64,000 nucleotides of DNA from CAZPDM01 sp964585305 (GCA_964585305.1 CAZPDM010000007.1:1-64000); one strand, 5' to 3'. Positions 8,269 through 16,761 are shown, counted from the stretch's first letter. Made by a program: numbers and translations. The notes: generated by a model from the sequence alone, not told the origin.

Positions 8269-8832
8269 ATGAAAATTATAGCCATATTATTTTTAATAAT
8301 TTTTATTTTACATGCTTTTGCCCAAGATATTCAATCTGAAAATGATAAAACTCCATTGATAGATTCAAAATCTTCTGAAGTGACTTTACCACAGTTAACA
8401 GAGCAGCAAAACCAGGAAAAAAATCAATATCTTGAACAAGCCTTAAAAAATTATGACGAAATTTTAGAAAATCAAGAAAAAATTGAAAATTCGAAATTGG
8501 TAAAAGCTGCTGTATCCGGAAGTATAAAACCTATTTGGCCTAAACCAACTGATGGGGAAATAACATCTTTAAGTGAAGAACAGAAAAAAGAGCGAAATAA
8601 TTATTTGGAAGAAGCATTAAAAAATTATGAAGAACTTTTAGTACAGCAAGAATTTCAAGAAAAAAATCAGGAAAAACAGCAACAACAAGCAAATGAAGAT
8701 TGGAAAGCTAAACAACGTGAGCTTATGGATCAATATTATCAGGAAGCCTTAAAAAATTATGATATTATTCTTCAGCAACAAGAATTGAAGGAAATTAGAA
8801 ATCAACAAAAAGATAAAAATAAGAAAAAATGA
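8269..8832 (+). CDS. Small exported protein with three internal coiled-coil repeats
   Basis: This 187-residue protein has a signal peptide (about residues 1-18, ending 'LHAFAQ'). A unit of about 25 residues then occurs three times: '...YLEQALKNYDEILENQE', '...YLEEALKNYEELLVQQE' and '...YYQEALKNYDIILQQQE'. The core 'EALKNYDxIL' is strongly conserved between copies. The sequence is rich in Gln, Glu, Lys and Asn and is probably helical. A Shine-Dalgarno AAGGAG lies 7 bases before the ATG. No family was recognised. The repeats suggest a structural or binding role in the periplasm. Confidence 0.7.
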   Translation: MKIIAILFLIIFILHAFAQDIQSENDKTPLIDSKSSEVTLPQLTEQQNQEKNQYLEQALKNYDEILENQEKIENSKLVKAAVSGSIKPIWPKPTDGEITSLSEEQKKERNNYLEEALKNYEELLVQQEFQEKNQEKQQQQANEDWKAKQRELMDQYYQEALKNYDIILQQQELKEIRNQQKDKNKKK

Positions 8833-8840
8833 ATTATTTT

Positions 8841-8874
8841 AAAAAAAGTGAAGAAATTTTCTTCACTTTTTTTT
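8841..8874. terminator. Bidirectional terminator
   Basis: An inverted repeat (AAAAAGTGAAG / CTTCACTTTTT) with A-rich and T-rich flanks sits between the exported repeat protein gene (+) and the convergent receiver-histidine kinase gene (-). Confidence 0.8.
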
Positions 8875-8878
8875 CACT

Positions 8879-10528
8879 TTAATTTATTGGCAAAAATATA
8901 GTAAAAGTAGTGCCTTTTCCAATTTCACTACTTACAAATATTTCCCCATCATGTTCTGTAACAATTTTCTTTGTAATAGAAAGTCCAAGGCCTGTTCCTT
9001 TTCCAGGAGCATTCGTTGTAAAAAATGGCTGAAAAATTTTAGAAATATTTGCAGGCTCAATTCCTTTTCCGGTATCCTGAACAAGTATTTTCGCTTTTTT
9101 ATTTTTTGAGCCATCATGTATAGGCAGTTCAGCAGATATTGTTATTTTCCCAGCATTTGGCTCAATTGCATGTTTGGCATTCATAAACAAATTTACAAAA
9201 ACCTGTTGAATTTGGTTAGAGTTTCCCATAATCTTAGGAAGATTATTAGGGATTTGTCTCTCAAAAGTTATATTTGCTGTCCTAAATTGTTCGCATAATA
9301 ATTTTTGAATGCGATCTAAAACTTCATGCAAATCAAAAGGTTGAAATGTTTTACTTTCTTTACGAGAAAAAAGCAAAAGATCTTGGACAAGTTGTTGACA
9401 TCGTTGGGATTCTGAAAGTGCCCGTTGGATATAATCGCGAGCATTAAGTAATTCCTGTAATGTAACATTGGGTTTATCTAAGAAGCGTATAAAAAGCTGA
9501 AGAAAACCAATAATACAAGTCAACGGAGCGTTAATATCATGAATAATGCTTGCTGAGAGTTCACCGATAGCTGCCAACTTACTGGACTGCTTTAAATCTT
9601 CATGGACTTTTTCTAAATCACTTTGTGCTTTAATTGCTTCTTCATGCGATCGAAGCAGTCGAATGATTCGCGTGGACATATTTATGATGGGAGATAATTG
9701 ACAACAAAATACTGCTAACAAGCCTGGAGTATGTTGAAAAACTTTTTGAAGACTCATACGTAAAAGTAATAAAGCGACAACATGATTCTCTTCTAAAAAT
9801 GGGACAACTAGAATATGCTCACATTCTTTTACAATCGTATGCAAGGAATTCCCAGTAATTTCTTCTTGAGACAAGCCATCCCATTTGATAATTTCTTTAG
9901 GAATTTCTTCCACTATAATTTTTTTAGCTAAATCTTTTTCAAAATTTTTTGATGCGGCTTCCTCCCAATTATTAGGCTTAAAAGAAAGCCACAAAGTTCC
10001 TCCATTGGCTTCGCTAATTTTTATTGCAGTTTCAAGAAATTCTTGCAAAATTCGATTGCTTGTTAAATTTTGATCAAAAAATTGCCCAATACGCCATATT
10101 TTTTGTATATCGCTACTATGATGTTTTTTGCGTCGGTTTTCTACCTCTGCGATTGCACGCTCAACAGCATCTAAAAGATTTTTTAAATCAACAGGTTTTG
10201 TTAAATAATCGAAAATTCCTTGTCTCATTAAAGATACTGCTGAAGGAATTGTTGCATAGCCTGTCATTACCAAAATAATAGTACGTGGAGAAATTTCTTG
10301 CAAACGGCGAATCAATTCTTCTCCAGACATTGCTGGCATATTAAGATCTGTTACTAAAATATCGATACTTGCACCACTAGCTAGTGTATCTATAGCTTCC
10401 TGTCCGCTATTAACAGGAATAATGTATAAATCTAATTGTGAAAGAGCTTCCTTAATAAAATCAAGTATAAAGGCATCATCATCCACAATTAAGCAATAGA
10501 TTGGCTCGTTTGTCATATCATAACTCAT
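8879..10528 (-). CDS. Receiver-GAF-like-histidine kinase (receiver domain at the N-terminus)
   Basis: The 549-residue soluble protein begins with a receiver domain (about 10-125): acidic pocket 'VDDD', phospho-acceptor Asp61 in 'VTDLNMP', and Lys111 in 'LTKPVDL'. A middle region (about 145-290) looks like a GAF-type sensor. The H-box with His330 in 'SIIHDINAPLT' follows, then an N-box 'VNLFMNAKHAI' and G-boxes 'DTGKGIEP' and 'GKGTGLGLSI'. There are no membrane segments, so input is probably by phosphotransfer or a cytoplasmic ligand. No strong Shine-Dalgarno is seen at this ATG, and the Met four codons later is possible. No dedicated partner gene is adjacent. Confidence 0.9.
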   Translation of the reverse strand: MSYDMTNEPIYCLIVDDDAFILDFIKEALSQLDLYIIPVNSGQEAIDTLASGASIDILVTDLNMPAMSGEELIRRLQEISPRTIILVMTGYATIPSAVSLMRQGIFDYLTKPVDLKNLLDAVERAIAEVENRRKKHHSSDIQKIWRIGQFFDQNLTSNRILQEFLETAIKISEANGGTLWLSFKPNNWEEAASKNFEKDLAKKIIVEEIPKEIIKWDGLSQEEITGNSLHTIVKECEHILVVPFLEENHVVALLLLRMSLQKVFQHTPGLLAVFCCQLSPIINMSTRIIRLLRSHEEAIKAQSDLEKVHEDLKQSSKLAAIGELSASIIHDINAPLTCIIGFLQLFIRFLDKPNVTLQELLNARDYIQRALSESQRCQQLVQDLLLFSRKESKTFQPFDLHEVLDRIQKLLCEQFRTANITFERQIPNNLPKIMGNSNQIQQVFVNLFMNAKHAIEPNAGKITISAELPIHDGSKNKKAKILVQDTGKGIEPANISKIFQPFFTTNAPGKGTGLGLSITKKIVTEHDGEIFVSSEIGKGTTFTIFLPIN

Positions 10529-10595
10529 TTCGATAAATCATTTAAAACAGATAAAAAAAGGCTTATTTTGATACACACACAATAAAATGCTAATG

Positions 10596-11948
10596 TCAGT
10601 CTTCTAACAAAGTCTTTTCTACTGCAGCCCAGCCGGCATCTAAGAATATTTCGGAAACAGTTGGATGAGCATGGACAACACGAGCAAGATCAAAAACGGT
10701 TCCTTCCATTTCCATAAGAACTGCTGCTTCAGAAATCATATCTGTCGCATGAGCTGCTGCAATTTGAACACCTAAAATTTCGCCATATTTTTTTTCTGAT
10801 AAGAGTCGGATAAAACCTTCTGCGTCACCTTCTGCTAAAGCCTTTGCATTAGCAGAAAGAGGATATTCGCTAATTTGATATTCAATTTTTCTTTGTTTTA
10901 GTTGAGGTTCTGTTAATCCTATTTGTGCAATTTCTGGAATGCTATAAATGTTAATCGGGTGTGAATCATAATTCATAGGTTCTTTAATGCCTTTAATATA
11001 ATTGATCGTTTGGATTGCTTGGGCAGTAGCAACATGAGCTAACATTTGCTTTCCATTGACTTCACCAATAGCAAAAATATTAGGAACATTGGTTTGCAGA
11101 AAATTGTTTACTTTGATAAAATGATTTTCGCATTCTAAAAGAATATCAGAAGTAGGGATAACACCTATTCGATTTTCACTGTTGATAATAATAGGACAAG
11201 ATATTATATTTTTTCCGACTGTTAGGCTATGTATGTCTCCACCTATAACTTTAGCGTTTAGAATAACATTTATTTTTCTTTTTTCTAATTGCTGTAACAT
11301 ATAATGTGAAAGGTAAGGATCTGCTACTGTCACCAAGCGATCTTCAGAAACAAGCATTGTTACTTTATGACCAATCAAAGAAAATAGTTCTGCAATTTCT
11401 ATAGCTGTGGAATTTCCTCCCATTATGACTATTTCTTCCTCAACAGGAGGATTTTGCCAAATTTGAGAAATAGAAAAAATATTTTTAGAAAGAATTGGAA
11501 GTTGAATGTTTTTAAAATATGCCCCTGTAGCTATAATGATGTTTGGCGCACTTATTCTTCGGTTTTCAACCGTAACAGAGGTTTCACTTGCAATATGTGC
11601 AGTTCCAGTGATAATTTCTACACTATTCCATCTTAATAAAGCATCTATAGAACGTTTAAGTCGGTTAGTAATTTTTTGCGCTCGTAAAAATGTATTTTGC
11701 CAATTAAAGCGAATTTGCTCAGGATTAACTCCATCAATTCCCATATTACTAGCTTGCCATATTTTATGTAATAGTTTGGCAGTTTCCAAAAAAATTTTAG
11801 CTGGGACACAGCCCCAATTCATGCACATACCACCTAATTTTTCTTTCTCAATTAAGGCTGTACGCATTCCTAATTGCCCAGATCGCAAAGCTGCGGTATA
11901 TCCTGCTGGCCCTGCTCCAATAATAATTACATCATAATCGTAAGGCAT
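10596..11948 (-). CDS. lpdA: Dihydrolipoamide dehydrogenase (E3)
   Basis: This 450-residue flavoprotein reoxidises dihydrolipoyl groups of 2-oxoacid dehydrogenases or the glycine cleavage system using NAD. The FAD motif GAGPAG is at 11-16. The redox-active disulfide is Cys42/Cys47 in 'GGMCMNWGCVPAK', and the C-terminal catalytic His-Glu pair is in 'HAHPTVSE'. The second Rossmann motif, 'IMGGNSTAIEIAE', has an unusual GGNSTA in place of GxGxIG. AAGGAT precedes the ATG. No E1/E2 or gcv genes are nearby, so the partner complex is unknown. A more distant disulfide oxidoreductase role is less likely given the C-terminal motif. Confidence 0.88.
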   Translation of the reverse strand: MPYDYDVIIIGAGPAGYTAALRSGQLGMRTALIEKEKLGGMCMNWGCVPAKIFLETAKLLHKIWQASNMGIDGVNPEQIRFNWQNTFLRAQKITNRLKRSIDALLRWNSVEIITGTAHIASETSVTVENRRISAPNIIIATGAYFKNIQLPILSKNIFSISQIWQNPPVEEEIVIMGGNSTAIEIAELFSLIGHKVTMLVSEDRLVTVADPYLSHYMLQQLEKRKINVILNAKVIGGDIHSLTVGKNIISCPIIINSENRIGVIPTSDILLECENHFIKVNNFLQTNVPNIFAIGEVNGKQMLAHVATAQAIQTINYIKGIKEPMNYDSHPINIYSIPEIAQIGLTEPQLKQRKIEYQISEYPLSANAKALAEGDAEGFIRLLSEKKYGEILGVQIAAAHATDMISEAAVLMEMEGTVFDLARVVHAHPTVSEIFLDAGWAAVEKTLLED

Positions 11949-11960
11949 ATTCTATCCTTT

Positions 11961-12145
11961 TTAAAAAGACATACTCTCCGCCATAACTGGCTGGAGTATC
12001 TCAAGGTGGGAAAAAATTGGTTCTTTAAATTTTTAATAATGATGAACCAATTTTTTCCATGAAAAATTTTTGAAGCCCTACGGGCTTATTATTAGGAGTG
12101 CTTTCATCGCCACCCTAAAGGGTTAGCGATTTTTCGCACTTTTTA
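11961..12145. repeat. Dispersed structured repeat, copy A
   Basis: This element of about 185 bp lies between two divergent genes. It starts with ACTCTCCGCCAT and contains a perfect 15-bp inverted repeat (12009-12023 / 12044-12058), a small hairpin AAGCCC-TAC-GGGCTT, and a terminal long imperfect hairpin running from AGTGC to GCACT (about 12097-12139). A near-identical copy lies at 38726-38954, and reduced copies lie at 26350-26404 and 26784-26830. It has no coding capacity. It resembles a REP/MITE-type element. Confidence 0.85.
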
Positions 12146-12246
12146 TTTAAAATTTGAAAAAAATCATAAAGAAATCATACAATTTTATGTAATCAAACGC
12201 AAGCAAGAAATAGTTTATATTATATCTTATTATAAGGAAAATAGAT

Positions 12247-13164
12247 ATGACAAGTTTTTATCCTAAAATAGGATTGATTTTGTTAATAATGTTGGGCATG
12301 TTGTCTTGCAATATTTTCAACAATCCTCCTACTCAAATTTCTGTTGAAAAACAAAAATCTATTTCTGAAAAAACTGTTGCGAATCAAAATCAAATTTCTA
12401 TGTCTAAAGTACAACAACTATCTCTTAGCACTTCCTCATTACCACAAACAAATCGTCCTATTATTATTCTTGCTTCACAAGATTCGGCAAAAGAAGTTGA
12501 AAATTTATGCAATATCATTCATAATAACATTAGCCCAAATGTTACAGTAATTCGTCCACAATCTCAACAAATTCCAAATTCTATATTGCCTTCAGAAATT
12601 GATACATATATAAAACTAGCCAATGCTGCTTCGGATGCGGTTTTGAATGTCTCCTTATCATATAAAAGTGTCAATGACCCGGCTCTTCCAGATTCAAAAT
12701 GGATATATGCTATAGCAGATGTAGAATGTAAGGATTCTCTTGATCATAAGATTCTATGGCGCGATAAATTTTCTAGCTCGCAAGGTGTTTTAGCTTGGAA
12801 AGGGGAAAACTTAGCAAAGCAGGAAGCTGTCCAAATTTTAGCGAAAGATATATCCGGTACAATATCCACAATTCTTCAACAAATTCCTTCTCATTCGAAA
12901 GATCAAATTCGCTTAATAATCAATACATACACTCCAGAAGTTTTAAAATTATGGCAAAATGAGTTGCTTCGATTGGAAAAGGCAAAACACTTTTCCATTG
13001 TAGGAAATATATTAGCAATGTCTTGCACAATTTCAGCTTTGCTCCAGTATAAAGGTAATATGCTATCCCTCAAATCTTTATTTGAAGAAAATCTAAAAAG
13101 TTTGGCATTACCTGGACAAGTAACATTAGGAGATAAGATAGTCAATATTGAAATTAACAAATAA
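12247..13164 (+). CDS. Lipoprotein of unknown function
   Basis: The 305-residue protein has a hydrophobic N-terminus ending in a lipobox-like 'GMLSC' (Cys21), so it is probably a lipoprotein. A Ser/Gln-rich linker follows to about residue 75. The rest looks like a compact domain with 'PIIILASQDSAKEVENLCNII' and 'TYIKLANAASDAVLNVSLSY', which is reminiscent of the envelope proteins that assemble CsgG/LpoB-like folds, but I cannot name a family. A Shine-Dalgarno AAGGA is present. The next gene on the same strand is also an exported protein, separated by a 218-base gap that carries a dispersed repeat. Confidence 0.6.
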   Translation: MTSFYPKIGLILLIMLGMLSCNIFNNPPTQISVEKQKSISEKTVANQNQISMSKVQQLSLSTSSLPQTNRPIIILASQDSAKEVENLCNIIHNNISPNVTVIRPQSQQIPNSILPSEIDTYIKLANAASDAVLNVSLSYKSVNDPALPDSKWIYAIADVECKDSLDHKILWRDKFSSSQGVLAWKGENLAKQEAVQILAKDISGTISTILQQIPSHSKDQIRLIINTYTPEVLKLWQNELLRLEKAKHFSIVGNILAMSCTISALLQYKGNMLSLKSLFEENLKSLALPGQVTLGDKIVNIEINK

Positions 13165-13168
13165 ATAA

Positions 13169-13363
13169 ATGAATAGACAAAAGTTTTTGGACTAAAAAAT
13201 ATGCCAACTACGTATTTGAGATTCAACTGAGAGGAATTGAGCCTGCTGCTGCAAATTTTTTTCGTTAAAGCCTTTATTTATAAGTGGCAGGTTAATTCTT
13301 AGTACTACGTGCATGGACGAGTGCAATTGAGATAACTAAATTATGTCTAACAATTTTGTTGAC
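13169..13363. repeat. Two-part dispersed repeat, long copy
   Basis: The left block (13169-13204, 36 bp) and right block (13310-13363, 54 bp) are identical to 28151-28186 and 28189-28242. Here they are separated by about 105 bases, against 2 bases in the other copy. The extra segment is bracketed by ACTACG at 13207-13212 and 13304-13309. No coding capacity was seen. Confidence 0.85.
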
Positions 13364-13382
13364 TACTTAGGAGAATATAATA

Positions 13383-14582
13383 ATGTTTAAATATAAAATC
13401 GTTCTATGTTTATTAAGTTTTATTCTGGCTTTTGGATTAAGTCAGGAAGAATCTATTCCTATTGTTCCTCCCATTGACACTTTATCAATCTTAGAAGTAA
13501 ATGTCGTAGGATTTGGCAAAAGTATGGATAGAGAAACAGCTTTTCGATTAGCCTGTCAAGAAGCCCTGCAATCCTATCTCTCAAAAATTTTGCCACAAGA
13601 TATTTCAAAAAAAATGAAAAATGAATTAGAATGTTATCTTGCAGGAAATTTTATTAAGTATTTCACTTCTCCGCCTAAAGTAGAATCTTGGGACGGTTGG
13701 GAAATGAAAATTAGTGGAAAAATTGATCATGAAAGACTAATTACAGATACCCATCAGCAGATTATTATTCCTGATATACAAAATCGTATAGCAATTATAG
13801 CGTGGCCTTCGGAATTAAGTAAAATTTCTGTTCCATATTCAAAAGATTTACAAAATATTGCTCAAACTCAAATAGAAAATACTTTAAAAAAATATGGCCT
13901 TGAGTTTACAAGTTCACAACGTATAAAAAATGAGATTGATCGGGAAATAAAAGAAACTGGTATGATGGCAACTACAGAAGAATCAAGTTTTTTAGCTCAT
14001 AATAAAAGCCATTTTAATTTACAAGTAGGATTGACAATAGACTCTCTTCAAAAAGAAGTCTTTGATAAACAGCTGAAATATTGGCAAGTAAAACTCGCTG
14101 TTGAAATATATCCCTATCGGGAAAAAAATAAAATCTTTAGTGGAATATTTCCTCCGGAAGATGCTAGCTATGGAACACGCCTTGTTCAAGATGAAAATGA
14201 CAGTCGGTTTTTATTAGAACAGGTAGTTGCTAAAGTCAGCCATAAAGCAGGACAAGATATTGCAGAATATCTTAAAAATTATCGTCCTTTACCTAAAACA
14301 CGATATACTATATATTTTGCTGGTTTTAGCCGTGGAGAAAAAGTAAAAATACTTCGTGCATTTGATCATCTATTAGCGAAACGTCAAATCGATGAACTCC
14401 AGCGCGGAACAGGTGGTGGAGATTCTTTAAAAATTATCATCGATACAACAAAAAAAATCAACGCACTTCAAGATATTATCAGCACGTATTGTCTAGAAGA
14501 AAGCGTTCAAGTTATTTTAGATCCCTCTCGTCAAGACGATTTAAGTCAAACATTTTATTATATGCCCAAAGAACAAGAATAA
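13383..14582 (+). CDS. Exported protein with an LPP20/FlgT-like N-terminal domain
   Basis: The 399-residue protein has a signal peptide (about 1-20, 'LLSFILAFGLSQ'). The next segment, 'VNVVGFGKSMDRETAFRLACQEALQSYL', follows the pattern of LPP20/FlgT N-terminal domains: a glycine turn, then alternating alanine-rich helix residues. The segment 'RIAIIAWPSELSK' may begin a second domain with a CsgG-like fold. A Shine-Dalgarno AGGAG lies 8 bases before the ATG. No catalytic motif is seen. It is probably a periplasmic or outer-membrane assembly factor, but this is only inferred from the fold-like pattern. Confidence 0.6.
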   Translation: MFKYKIVLCLLSFILAFGLSQEESIPIVPPIDTLSILEVNVVGFGKSMDRETAFRLACQEALQSYLSKILPQDISKKMKNELECYLAGNFIKYFTSPPKVESWDGWEMKISGKIDHERLITDTHQQIIIPDIQNRIAIIAWPSELSKISVPYSKDLQNIAQTQIENTLKKYGLEFTSSQRIKNEIDREIKETGMMATTEESSFLAHNKSHFNLQVGLTIDSLQKEVFDKQLKYWQVKLAVEIYPYREKNKIFSGIFPPEDASYGTRLVQDENDSRFLLEQVVAKVSHKAGQDIAEYLKNYRPLPKTRYTIYFAGFSRGEKVKILRAFDHLLAKRQIDELQRGTGGGDSLKIIIDTTKKINALQDIISTYCLEESVQVILDPSRQDDLSQTFYYMPKEQE

Positions 14583-14623
14583 CAGCATTTTATTTTCTTT
14601 CTTAAGAAAATTTTTCAAACAAA

Positions 14624-14656
14624 AAAAATACATGCCGATTAAAACATGTATTTTTT
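14624..14656. terminator. Bidirectional terminator
   Basis: The stem AAAAATACATG / CATGTATTTTT with a 10-base loop and flanking A and T runs lies between convergent genes. Confidence 0.7.
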
Positions 14657-14709
14657 CGTTTCCTCTCAATTAAATATCCAAAGACTTAGTTGACTGATTA
14701 TTTAGTTAA

Positions 14710-15924
14710 CTAAACTAATTGTAAAGAATGAAGTTTTTGTTTTACTATAGCAACATCTTCCTTATAAGTAACACCAACCCATTGCTCTGGAGTAGGCAGT
14801 ACTTTGACAGTAAATTTTTTACTTTGGAGTCCTTGATCAATTGCCAAAGGAATATAATATTCTCCTTTAGATAAGTCTTTTTGCGTGTTTAAAAAATTGA
14901 TTAATCCTTCTTCAAACCATGCAAAAATGGTAGGCGTAAATCCCCAAAAGTTCATAGAGACTTGCATATCCAAAGAAATATCAGGTTGTACAATCCCATT
15001 GGCATAAATCTGGCTGTTTTTATTTTCAATGTTAATTTGTTCTACAATGCGATCCAGGTATCCTTCTGAGTTTACATAGCAAACTCCGCGTGAGACCGGG
15101 CCATTTTCTGAAAAAGTTTTTTTAAGACAAAATGCTGCCATTGAATATTCAGGTTTTGCAGGATCAACTTTATACAAAAAATCTGCCATGATATTATAGG
15201 TTTCTCTGCCATAACAATCATCCGCATTGATAACTGCAAATGGGCTGTCAATAACATTTCTCGCACATAAAACAGCGTGAGAAGTGCCCCAAGGTTTCAC
15301 ACGATTAGAAGGGACATGGAATCCTTTTGGAAGATTGGACAATTCTTGATAAACATATTGAATTTGAAGGGGGTAATTTCTTAACCATTTTTTTATATAA
15401 GGCTCAAATTGTTCTTGTAATTCAGGACGAATAATAAGAACAAGTTTATTGAAACCTGCTTGAACTGCATCAGCAATTGAGTAATCTAGCAAAATTTCGC
15501 CACTTGGTCCAATTGGTTCAATTTGTTTAGTTCCACCATAACGACTTCCAATACCTGCGGCCATAACAAGTAGCGTTAAATCTTTTTCGCCTGCCTTTAT
15601 TTGCCCTTTAGTAATTTTTTCTAGTAATATCCACATTTTACCCCCACAAACATCTTGTTCGCAGGAACCTGGAGTTCCTAAAAGAGAGACTTCGCAGATT
15701 TGAGATATAGTAGCAGACTGAAACATTTTTGCTGCGGATTGTTTAATTGTTCCTTCTACGCATCCACCGCCAATTGTCCCATAAGAAGAGCCATCTTCTA
15801 AAAAAAACATTTTTGCACCAATTTTTCGAGGGCTAGCACCTTTCGCATTGACAACTGTTGCTAGAACTATTGGCTGTTGTTGAGCAATTTCGTATATTTT
15901 ACTAAAAAGAGGTAAATTATGCAT
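14710..15924 (-). CDS. Fusion of an XdhC/CoxI domain with a sugar-nucleotidyltransferase-like domain
   Basis: Residues 1-105 match the XdhC/CoxI N-terminal domain: 'LATVVNAKGASPRKIGAKM', 'GTIGGGCVEG' and 'DVCGGKMWIL'. Such domains act in loading sulfurated molybdopterin into molybdenum hydroxylases. Residues from about 117 to 404 form a nucleotidyltransferase with the N-terminal signature 'MAAGIGSRYGGTKQ' (121-134), a 'INADDCYG' metal-binding aspartate motif, and 'MNFWGFTP'. This half resembles glucose-1-phosphate-type nucleotidyltransferases more than MobA/MocA. The gene overlaps the XdhC gene upstream by 8 bases, so the two are translationally coupled. No molybdenum hydroxylase gene lies in the window. 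A cofactor-nucleotide role is inference. Confidence 0.8.
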   Translation of the reverse strand: MHNLPLFSKIYEIAQQQPIVLATVVNAKGASPRKIGAKMFFLEDGSSYGTIGGGCVEGTIKQSAAKMFQSATISQICEVSLLGTPGSCEQDVCGGKMWILLEKITKGQIKAGEKDLTLLVMAAGIGSRYGGTKQIEPIGPSGEILLDYSIADAVQAGFNKLVLIIRPELQEQFEPYIKKWLRNYPLQIQYVYQELSNLPKGFHVPSNRVKPWGTSHAVLCARNVIDSPFAVINADDCYGRETYNIMADFLYKVDPAKPEYSMAAFCLKKTFSENGPVSRGVCYVNSEGYLDRIVEQINIENKNSQIYANGIVQPDISLDMQVSMNFWGFTPTIFAWFEEGLINFLNTQKDLSKGEYYIPLAIDQGLQSKKFTVKVLPTPEQWVGVTYKEDVAIVKQKLHSLQLV

Positions 15925-16684
15925 TTGCTAATTCTCCTTTTTTAATTTTCCAAACCCATCCTGCACCGCGATTTTGAAGAGCAACAATTTCAGAGATAAT
16001 ACTTACTGCAATTTCTTCTGGAGTTTCGCCTCCAATTGGAAGCCCAATGGGAGCAAATATTTGCTCTAAAATATCTTTGGAATACCCTTCTTTTTGCAAT
16101 AATTCGAAAGTAGCAGTTTTTCTACGCAAACTACAAATCATTCCAATATAAGCAACTTTATGAGAAAGAATAATCTTTAAACAATCTCGATCATAAACAT
16201 GTCCTCGTGTAATAAGAGTAATATAAGTGCTTTCGTCTAAATGTAATTGTTTTAGACCTTCTACAAAATCCATCACTAAAATTTGATTGGCTTGAGGAAA
16301 TCTATTTTTATTAGCAAATTCTTCCCGATCATCTAAAACAATAATACGAAATCCTAATGTGTGAGCTATATTATACAGAGGCACTGCAATATGTCCAGCA
16401 CCAACAATAATAAGGGTAGGACTTCCTTGCATATATTCAAAACATGCAAGGATACGATCTTTCCCAAAAATAATTTCTTGGGTTTCACTACTACCTTGTT
16501 GGTATACTTTTTTAGCTTTTTCCGCTAGTTCTGAAGTGTAATTAGGATATTTCCCAATTATTTGATCACAAGTTATTATAAGCCAAGTACCTAGAGGTAA
16601 TTTAATAGAATTTGTTTCCAAAATTCTCACAATAACAAAAGGAATTCTTTTTAATAAAAATTCCTGTATTTTTTCAATGAACAT
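15917..16684 (-). CDS. XdhC family protein with Rossmann C-terminal domain
   Basis: The 255-residue protein carries the XdhC C-terminal NAD(P)-binding domain: 'LIIVGAGHIAVPLYNIAHTLGF', 'VLDDREEFANKNRFP', 'TLITRGHVYDRDCL', 'YIGMICSLRRK' and 'APIGLPIGGETPEEIAVSIISEI'. The N-terminal 85 residues look like a degenerate CoxI domain without the GGC motif. The downstream fusion protein supplies an intact copy of that motif, so the two proteins together make up one complete XdhC-type set. In known systems XdhC binds the molybdenum cofactor and delivers it sulfurated to apo-xanthine dehydrogenase or relatives. The ATG follows AAGGAATATTT on the coding strand. Confidence 0.85.
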   Translation of the reverse strand: MFIEKIQEFLLKRIPFVIVRILETNSIKLPLGTWLIITCDQIIGKYPNYTSELAEKAKKVYQQGSSETQEIIFGKDRILACFEYMQGSPTLIIVGAGHIAVPLYNIAHTLGFRIIVLDDREEFANKNRFPQANQILVMDFVEGLKQLHLDESTYITLITRGHVYDRDCLKIILSHKVAYIGMICSLRRKTATFELLQKEGYSKDILEQIFAPIGLPIGGETPEEIAVSIISEIVALQNRGAGWVWKIKKGELANA

Positions 16685-16761
16685 AAATATTCCTTTATCT
16701 AAGAAAAAGTTAAAAACTTTATCTATTTTCCAAAATTACACTATCTTTTTCAAGTAATTTT

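Noticed and set aside
12903..13226. A minus-strand frame of 107 codons overlapping the lipoprotein gene end and the repeat
   Set aside because: The translation has no recognisable features and runs through both a real gene and a non-coding repeat block.
14702..14713. Perfect 12-base palindrome TTAGTTAACTAA
   Set aside because: It lies across the stop codon of the fusion gene and is AT-rich. A palindrome of this kind is likely by chance and has no supporting context.
15917..15924. A possible frameshift splitting a single XdhC gene
   Set aside because: Each of the two products has its own start, the second carries a complete extra nucleotidyltransferase domain, and the first has a full-length C-terminal domain. 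An 8-base overlap is normal coupling.
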